Assembly: GCA_029941825.1 (NCBI GenBank)
Contig: JAPYTM010000001.1
Span: 1-28,513 of the forward strand
Length of the DNA stretch: 28,513 nucleotides
Source of the DNA: Candidatus Nitrosopumilus sp.
GTDB lineage: Archaea; Thermoproteota; Nitrososphaeria; Nitrososphaerales; Nitrosopumilaceae
Direction of reading: 5' to 3'
Numbering within the stretch: position 1 is the first letter of the stretch; each line of letters begins with the position of its first letter. Under the pieces are notes generated by a model. That model saw only the letters and a program-made list of their open reading frames with translations, made no database searches and had not been told where the DNA came from. Of this stretch, positions 23,732-28,513 are shown piece by piece. The translations under genes were made by a program, and so were the position numbers.

Positions 23732-24466
23732 ATGGTAAAGTTAGGATTAATTCAAACTGTTTCATACAGTACAAATCAAAACGGAATCTCAAAAGTTGCA
23801 GAAATGTTAAAAAAATTAGGAAAAAAAGAGACAGATATTGTATGCCTGCCTGAACAGTGGCTAAAAAATAATAAAATTTCAAATTTTGATTTAGAGTTTT
23901 CAGAGTTTAAAAAAATTGCAAAAGAGTTTTCCATGACAATTGTTCCAGGTGCGTTTTATCAAATTGCAAAAAAAATATCAATAATTGCCCCAGTTATAGG
24001 CCCTGAAGGGGAATTCATAGGAAAACAAGAGAAGATTCATCCATTTGGGTATGAACGAGGGGAGGTAAAGCCCGGAAATACAGTTAAAATTTTCAATACA
24101 GCCTGTAAATTTGGAGTAATAGTTTGCTATGATATGGTGTTTCCAAAAGTTGCAAATACACTAGTCAAAAAAGGAGCCCAAATACTCATCTCACCTAGCA
24201 GGATTGTACGTAGAGGAATAGAACCATGGCAATTGTATGTACAGGTGAGGGCATTAGAAAATAGAGTTCCAATTATTGCAGCTAATGTAAAAAATCAGAG
24301 ATTTGGAGGGAACAGTATCATTGTAGATTTAATGGAAAATGACAATATAGTCACTACAAAAATTACCAAGTTAAGCAAAGAGGGAGGAATTGCAAAAGAA
24401 TTCAACTTTGATAAATATGAAAAAAGCCGAAAGAGTAGATTTTCAGATTCTAATAAGTTTCATTAA
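23732..24466 (+). CDS. Carbon-nitrogen hydrolase (nitrilase superfamily)
   Basis: A 244-residue amidohydrolase with the Glu-Lys-Cys triad: Glu41 in CLPEQW, Lys101 in KQEKIHPF and Cys132 in VIVCYDM. Members split amides or nitriles, or repair deaminated metabolites; the substrate cannot be read from the sequence. Length is at the short end of the family (about 260-280), mainly because the loops before the Lys are compact. ATG at 23732 is directly before the first conserved strand (KLGLIQT). Its stop overlaps the inositol phosphate synthase stop by four bases. Confidence 0.9.
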   Translation: MVKLGLIQTVSYSTNQNGISKVAEMLKKLGKKETDIVCLPEQWLKNNKISNFDLEFSEFKKIAKEFSMTIVPGAFYQIAKKISIIAPVIGPEGEFIGKQEKIHPFGYERGEVKPGNTVKIFNTACKFGVIVCYDMVFPKVANTLVKKGAQILISPSRIVRRGIEPWQLYVQVRALENRVPIIAANVKNQRFGGNSIIVDLMENDNIVTTKITKLSKEGGIAKEFNFDKYEKSRKSRFSDSNKFH

Positions 24467-25557
24467 TTGCCAGCAACAAACTTTTCACATTCATCTTTTG
24501 CTTTAACATCAGATGTTTGCTCAATTGGATGTTTCATTAGATATGCACTTGCAGGTTTTATAGGCCCACCAACTCCCCTATCAAGAGCAATTTTTGCCAA
24601 TCTGATTGCATCAACTACAATTCCTGCAGAATTTGCTTTGTCATCAACTTCTAAACGAACTTCCATATTGTAAGGTATGTTTGCCCATTGACGACCCTCA
24701 ATTCTCATAAACATTAGTTTGGTATTACCAAGGAATGGAATAAAATCAGAAGGACCAACATAGATTTGATCATCATCTAATCTTTCTTTTAGTTGACTCT
24801 GAACACTTTCTGTTTTTGAAATTCTCTTTGAAACTAGTCTGTCTTGTTCTTTCATGTTCAAAAAGTCAGTATTTCCTCCAACGTTAATTTGATATGTTTT
24901 TTCAATTTTTGTTCCTCTATCACTACATAATTTTGCCAAAGTTCTATGAACGATTGTTGCACCCACTTGACCCTTTATGTCATCACCAATACAAGGAATG
25001 TTCTTGTCTTCAAACTTTTTTGCCCATTTTTCATCTGAGGCAATAAAAGAAGGTATACAATTTACAAATGCAGTATGGGTATCTAGACAAATTTGTGCCC
25101 AATATTCTGTCACTTTATCAGAACCTACAGGTAAGTATGATACAATTATTTCAACTCCCAAATCTTTGATTACTTTTTTTACATCTTCAGTGATTTGATC
25201 AATGCTTTTAGGATTTTTAATTGGGTTGATTTTATTTTCTACCCAAATACCTACACCATCCAAAATGGGACTCTCATAGACTTTAGCATCAGTTTTTGGC
25301 ATCTCGTCTTTTGAAATCCAATCAACCATGTTAGGTGATTCATAAATTGCATCCATTAGTGGTTTGCCAACTTTATTTTCAGCTACATCAAATCCACAAA
25401 CAAAATTAATATCATGAATTCCATATCCTGCTAATTTGTCATGAATTATTCCAGTTACTTCTTGTGATGGATTTTTTTTATAATATTGAATGCCTTGAAT
25501 TAAACCTGTAAAACAATTACCAATACCTACTAAACCAACTTTAATTTGACCTGTCAT
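24463..25557 (-). CDS. ino1: Inositol-3-phosphate synthase
   Basis: A 364-residue enzyme that converts glucose 6-phosphate to myo-inositol 3-phosphate with NAD. The N-terminal nucleotide fold shows GLVGIGNCFTGLIQG (8-22); later stretches SYLPVGSDKVTEYWAQ, FVNCIPSFIAS, CIGDDIKGQVGATIVHRTL and VGGNTDFLNM are family hallmarks. The size fits the short archaeal/actinobacterial type. In archaea the product is used for phosphatidylinositol-type lipids or compatible solutes. A TATA-like aaactataaac on the minus strand (25592-25582) lies 25-35 bases before the ATG, which fits a leaderless transcript. Confidence 0.95.
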   Translation of the reverse strand: MTGQIKVGLVGIGNCFTGLIQGIQYYKKNPSQEVTGIIHDKLAGYGIHDINFVCGFDVAENKVGKPLMDAIYESPNMVDWISKDEMPKTDAKVYESPILDGVGIWVENKINPIKNPKSIDQITEDVKKVIKDLGVEIIVSYLPVGSDKVTEYWAQICLDTHTAFVNCIPSFIASDEKWAKKFEDKNIPCIGDDIKGQVGATIVHRTLAKLCSDRGTKIEKTYQINVGGNTDFLNMKEQDRLVSKRISKTESVQSQLKERLDDDQIYVGPSDFIPFLGNTKLMFMRIEGRQWANIPYNMEVRLEVDDKANSAGIVVDAIRLAKIALDRGVGGPIKPASAYLMKHPIEQTSDVKAKDECEKFVAGN

Positions 25558-25658
25558 GTGAATATGAGTATAGCTGAACGGGTTTATAGTTTACCTAATT
25601 AATTAGAAACATACATCAACTAAGGCAGAATTTTATACTTGGAATCAACTAATAAAAT
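25558..25658. promoter_or_regulatory. Divergent promoter region of ino1 and deoxyhypusine synthase
   Basis: A 101-base head-to-head gap. The minus-strand box at 25592-25582 serves ino1. On the plus strand ttttatact at 25631-25639 is 20-28 bases before the ATG at 25659. Both fit leaderless transcripts. Confidence 0.5.
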
Positions 25659-26597
25659 ATGATTGAGCCGGGCCGTCCAGTTAAAGATATAGAAATTGAT
25701 TCAAACACATCAATAGAAAAAATATTTGAAGAGTTGTCTCAATCAGGAGGATTTGAATCAGTAAATTTATCAGATGGATTAGATATTTTAACAAAAATGA
25801 TTTCAGATGAACAGTGTCTTAGATTTGTGTCATTTGTAGGAGCTGTTGTATCCACAGGGTTAAGAGGTATTATCAAAAATATGATGAAAAACAATTGGTT
25901 TGATGTAGGCATTACAACATGTGGAGCACTAGATCATGACATTGCAAGACATTTTTCACATTACAAAGAAGGTTCTTTTTCAATGGATGACAAAGAATTG
26001 GCAAATCAAAACATCCACAGGTTAGGCAACATACTAGTCCCTATGGATAGTTACGGGCCATTAATTGAAGAAAAAATGACTGCATTCTTGGAAGAAGAGT
26101 ATCAAAAAGGGGTAAGAGAAATGACAACTGCAGATATTTGTAAAATGATTGGAAAGCATTTGGGAGAGGATTCATTTCTATTTTGGGCAAACAAAAACAA
26201 CATCAGCATTGTTGTTCCAGGAATAATGGATGGCGCAGTAGGAAATCAAATTTGGATGTTCACACAAAAACATCACGATTTTAAACTAAACATGATGGGG
26301 GATGCAGATTTACTTTCAGGATTAATTTTCAAAGCTAAAAAGTCAGGAGCATTCATGATTGGGGGCGGGATATCAAAACACCACACATTATGGTGGAATC
26401 AATACAGAGAAGGCTTAGATTATGCGTTTTACATTACAACTGCACAAGAATTTGATGGAAGTTTAAGTGGAGCACTAGTTAAAGAGGCAATTTCATGGGG
26501 AAAAGTTACCAAAGAGGCAAAGCAAGCAACACTTCATGCAGAAGTGACTACAATATTGCCGTTCATTTACGCAGCACTAGTTTCAAAATTAAAATAA
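25659..26597 (+). CDS. dys: Deoxyhypusine synthase
   Basis: A 312-residue enzyme that transfers an aminobutyl group from spermidine to a lysine of archaeal translation factor aIF5A, using NAD. The catalytic Lys240 is in GGGISKHHTLWWN, followed by the conserved YITTAQEFDGSLSGA. The N-terminal half shows FVGAVVSTGLRG and ITTCGALDHDIARH, also characteristic. The family is archaeal/eukaryotic, which supports the organism assignment. The PAC2-family gene follows 36 bases later on the same strand. Confidence 0.96.
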   Translation: MIEPGRPVKDIEIDSNTSIEKIFEELSQSGGFESVNLSDGLDILTKMISDEQCLRFVSFVGAVVSTGLRGIIKNMMKNNWFDVGITTCGALDHDIARHFSHYKEGSFSMDDKELANQNIHRLGNILVPMDSYGPLIEEKMTAFLEEEYQKGVREMTTADICKMIGKHLGEDSFLFWANKNNISIVVPGIMDGAVGNQIWMFTQKHHDFKLNMMGDADLLSGLIFKAKKSGAFMIGGGISKHHTLWWNQYREGLDYAFYITTAQEFDGSLSGALVKEAISWGKVTKEAKQATLHAEVTTILPFIYAALVSKLK

Positions 26598-26633
26598 ATA
26601 AAAATTATTATCTAAGGAATATAAAAAAAAGCA

Positions 26634-27347
26634 TTGACACCAAAAATAAAGATTAGAGAATTAGAATCAATAAATTTAGAGGGAGGGTATCTTGTGGATG
26701 GATTTCCATCAGCTGGGTTTAGCAGTGCAATTGCATCAGAATCAATGATTAAAACATTACAATTCAAAATGGTTGGAATTATTGATTCAGATATTTTTCC
26801 AGCAATTAGTGTGGTTAAAGATGAGAAACCAAATTTTCCAGCAAGGATTTTCATAAATGAGGATTTGAAAGTAGGAATATTTCTATCATACCTTACACTT
26901 GACCAAACTTTACACAAAGTAACAGCTAAAACAATGTTAGAGTGGGCAAAAAAACACAAAATCAAATTAATTATCAGCAGTATTGCAGTCAGATCATCTG
27001 AGGGTAATGAGGAAACAATTGGTGTTGGTAGTACAGAATCGGCAAGAAAGATAATTCAGGATGTAGGTTTGAAAGTTTTAGATCATGGAACAGTACCAGG
27101 AATTCCTGGAACATTACTAAATGAAGGAAGTATGATGGGGCAAGATGTGATTGTGTTAATTTTCCAAACTGATGGAAAGGGTCCAGATTTTAAATCAGGT
27201 GCACAACTTTGTTCTGCAATTGCTAAATTAATTCCAGGGGCAACATGTGATGTTTCATCATTACAACAAGAGGCTGAAAAAGCAGAACAGATGATTAAAG
27301 AAACAGAAGAAGAATCAAAACATCTTAGAAATTCAATGTATAGATAG
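26634..27347 (+). CDS. PAC2-family proteasome assembly chaperone-like protein
   Basis: A 237-residue protein of the PAC2/PbaB family, relatives of which help assemble the 20S proteasome. Seen: the opening strand and GFPSAGFSSAIASESMI region, a central IISSIAVRSSEG stretch, the VPGIPGTLLNEGSMMGQDVI block that is typical of archaeal members, and a charged helical C-terminus (about 215-237) that in related chaperones touches the proteasome. Start is TTG at 26634. It is in line with deoxyhypusine synthase and a LysE-type gene. The chaperone role is inferred from family only. Confidence 0.88.
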   Translation: MTPKIKIRELESINLEGGYLVDGFPSAGFSSAIASESMIKTLQFKMVGIIDSDIFPAISVVKDEKPNFPARIFINEDLKVGIFLSYLTLDQTLHKVTAKTMLEWAKKHKIKLIISSIAVRSSEGNEETIGVGSTESARKIIQDVGLKVLDHGTVPGIPGTLLNEGSMMGQDVIVLIFQTDGKGPDFKSGAQLCSAIAKLIPGATCDVSSLQQEAEKAEQMIKETEEESKHLRNSMYR

Positions 27348-27360
27348 AATTTTTCAATCA

Positions 27361-27370
27361 GGTTTATCTT
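27361..27370 (+). promoter_or_regulatory. TATA-like box of the LysE-type gene
   Basis: ggtttatctt lies 23-32 bases before the ATG at 27393, so the exporter gene may have its own leaderless transcript. Confidence 0.35.
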
Positions 27371-27392
27371 AGAATAAAAGTAATCCAAAACA

Positions 27393-28013
27393 ATGACGCA
27401 GGTTCTAGAATTTGCAATTTTAGTAATTGTAGTTTCTGCATCAGGGGTTATGGCTCCAGGCCCGCTTTTTGCAGCAAATCTGGTGTATGGTGTACAACAA
27501 GGCACAAAAGCTGGAATTAAAATGGCAATAGGCCACTCCATTGTAGAGTTACCGTTAGTAGTTTTGTTGGGTATTGGTGTGTTTTCCCTAGAAATATTTC
27601 CAGAATTTAGAACAATAATTTCTATTTTTGGAGCAATCACACTTTTTGCATTTGCTGCAATTCAAATCAAGTCACTATTTAGAAAATCAAAATCAATTCA
27701 GATTAATCCAAAGCAAGGACCATTAATTGCAGGGATTCTACTAAGTGCATTAAACCCATTTTTCATAATTTGGTGGTTAACAATTGGATTCAAATTAATT
27801 TCAGATTCAATGATGATTTGGGCATTTTCAGGCATACTTGTTATGTTTATTTTACATATTTGGATGGATTTTGTATGGATGGGTGCAATTTCATTTCTTG
27901 CATCAAAGAGTAGAAAAATTCTATCAAGTAACAATTACAAAATATTGATGGGAGGATTAAGTGTGATGTTAGTTTATTTTGGAGTGACATTTTTGATGGA
28001 GGTTTTTAATTAA
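27393..28013 (+). CDS. LysE/RhtB-family amino-acid exporter
   Basis: A 206-residue integral membrane protein with about six hydrophobic segments (near 5-30, 42-66, 74-93, 112-134, 138-162, 184-204). The signature APGPLFAANLVYGVQQG at 21-37 and the second-half NPFFIIWWLT fit LysE/RhtB exporters, which move amino acids or small metabolites out of the cell. Substrate unknown. Its stop overlaps the stop of the convergent small membrane protein by four bases (TTAA). Confidence 0.9.
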   Translation: MTQVLEFAILVIVVSASGVMAPGPLFAANLVYGVQQGTKAGIKMAIGHSIVELPLVVLLGIGVFSLEIFPEFRTIISIFGAITLFAFAAIQIKSLFRKSKSIQINPKQGPLIAGILLSALNPFFIIWWLTIGFKLISDSMMIWAFSGILVMFILHIWMDFVWMGAISFLASKSRKILSSNNYKILMGGLSVMLVYFGVTFLMEVFN

Positions 28014-28249
28014 CTGCAATCTAAAATTTCAATTTGGGGTTCACATGTTTCATTAAAAAAATCAATCTTTTCAAGAATCACTTCACAAAATTCAGGGTCT
28101 AATGTTTTTTCATAAAAAGTAATTTCATTTAAAATCGACATGTGTGAAATGCCACAAGAATTATCAGAAGAAAATATTAAAATAATTATAACAAAAAATA
28201 CAACACTAATTGAAATTAAAATTTTTAGATTATTCTTTTGTAATATCAA
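28010..28249 (-). CDS. Small membrane-anchored Cys-containing protein
   Basis: Frame reads from TTG at 28249 (79 residues) or from ATG at 28282 (90 residues). The ATG would overlap the Alba gene by 53 bases, the TTG by 20, so I prefer the TTG. A hydrophobic segment (KILISISVVFFVIIILIF) near the N-terminus is followed by a 50-residue, acidic tail with four Cys, probably outside the membrane and disulfide-bonded. No family recognised. The stop overlaps the LysE gene stop by four bases. Confidence 0.62.
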   Translation of the reverse strand: MILQKNNLKILISISVVFFVIIILIFSSDNSCGISHMSILNEITFYEKTLDPEFCEVILEKIDFFNETCEPQIEILDCS

Positions 28250-28513
28250 TTTCCATGTTTGAAACATTTCTTTGCTTCCCATCTTGAGAAGTAAGTGAAT
28301 CAGATGAAATTCTTACATCACTAATTACATAACCTACAGTATCCATTCTTTTGAGAATCATTTGAGATACATCTACTGCCAATGTTATTTTTTTACCTCT
28401 AGCTTTTATTGTAATTACAGGTCTTGTTGAAAGTTGTGTTAATGTTGCAGAGACATATGTCAAGATAGGTTTTGAGCCAATAAAGATTATGTTACGATCT
28501 TCAGGTTCTGGTG
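28230..28513 (-). CDS. alba: Alba-family DNA/RNA-binding protein, 5' end cut by window edge
   Basis: The frame stays open to the right edge, so the true start lies outside; the TTG at 28463 is internal. The visible 94 residues show the Alba pattern: PEDRNIIFIGSKPILTYVSA, then LTQL, then VITIKARGKKITLAVDVSQM, then the beta hairpin ending in NMEIDITKE. The Lys in GSKP and the KARGKK stretch are the usual nucleic-acid contacts. Alba dimers coat archaeal DNA and bind RNA. The small membrane protein gene overlaps its 3' end. Confidence 0.9.
   Translation of the reverse strand, partial: PEPEDRNIIFIGSKPILTYVSATLTQLSTRPVITIKARGKKITLAVDVSQMILKRMDTVGYVISDVRISSDSLTSQDGKQRNVSNMEIDITKE

Noticed and set aside
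28230..28463. Complete 77-residue Alba gene starting at TTG 28463
   Set aside because: The same frame continues upstream with conserved Alba residues (NIIFIGSKP) to the window edge, so the gene is partial and that TTG is internal.

Overview
The window looks like a chromosomal segment of a marine-type ammonia-oxidising archaeon (Nitrososphaerota/Thaumarchaeota, Nitrosopumilus-like). This rests on the AT-rich sequence, short gaps with archaeal TATA-like boxes about 25-35 bases before many start codons, frequent TTG/GTG starts, and archaeal marker genes: deoxyhypusine synthase, a PAC2-family proteasome chaperone, Alba, archaeal-type prolyl-tRNA synthetase, CofE for coenzyme F420, archaeal Thi4 and SMC. 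No ammonia monooxygenase, rRNA, tRNA, insertion sequence or CRISPR array is present, so genus level is an inference from gene content.

Layout. 1-1009 (minus): the N-terminal part of a collagen-like Gly-X-Y protein that runs off the left edge. 1115-2260: TPR protein. 2261-4944 (minus): a siroheme sulfite reductase and an overlapping two-domain rhodanese. 5053-6655: thiazole synthase Thi4 followed by a Cys/His-rich protein of unknown role. 6674-7588 (minus): an HPF-like small protein and a conserved hypothetical. 7686-7829 (minus): an unlisted remnant of a P-II (GlnB/GlnK) signalling protein. 7862-9584: thioredoxin reductase, a two-CxxC mini-protein and a helical protein. 9589-10825 (minus): TusA-like protein and cysteine synthase. 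10919-13266 (minus): an exported hypothetical, CofE and a SerB-like phosphatase. 13515-13958: membrane-anchored nuclease-like protein, followed by a 388-base gene-free stretch holding a candidate structured RNA. 14347-17874: four-Cys protein, ProS, EgtB and a helical protein, facing EgtD (minus). 19066-24466: an orphan Opp/Dpp-type ABC ATPase, SMC (minus) and a nitrilase-family amidohydrolase. 24463-28013: inositol-phosphate synthase (minus), deoxyhypusine synthase, PAC2 protein and a LysE-type exporter. 28010-28513 (minus): a small membrane protein and a partial Alba gene cut by the right edge.

A common thread of the left and middle part is sulfur and thiol chemistry. Sulfite reductase can make sulfide, SerB can supply serine, cysteine synthase joins sulfide to a serine-derived acceptor, TusA and rhodanese can carry persulfide sulfur, Thi4 puts sulfur into thiazole, EgtD and EgtB can make the ergothioneine precursor, and thioredoxin reductase supplies reducing power. 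The genes are in several transcription units, so this is a functional neighbourhood rather than one operon. Most interesting for follow-up are the structured RNA after 13958, the P-II remnant, the collagen-like gene with a non-ATG start, the Cys-type Thi4, and the ergothioneine pair. I see no convincing new defence or mobile system.
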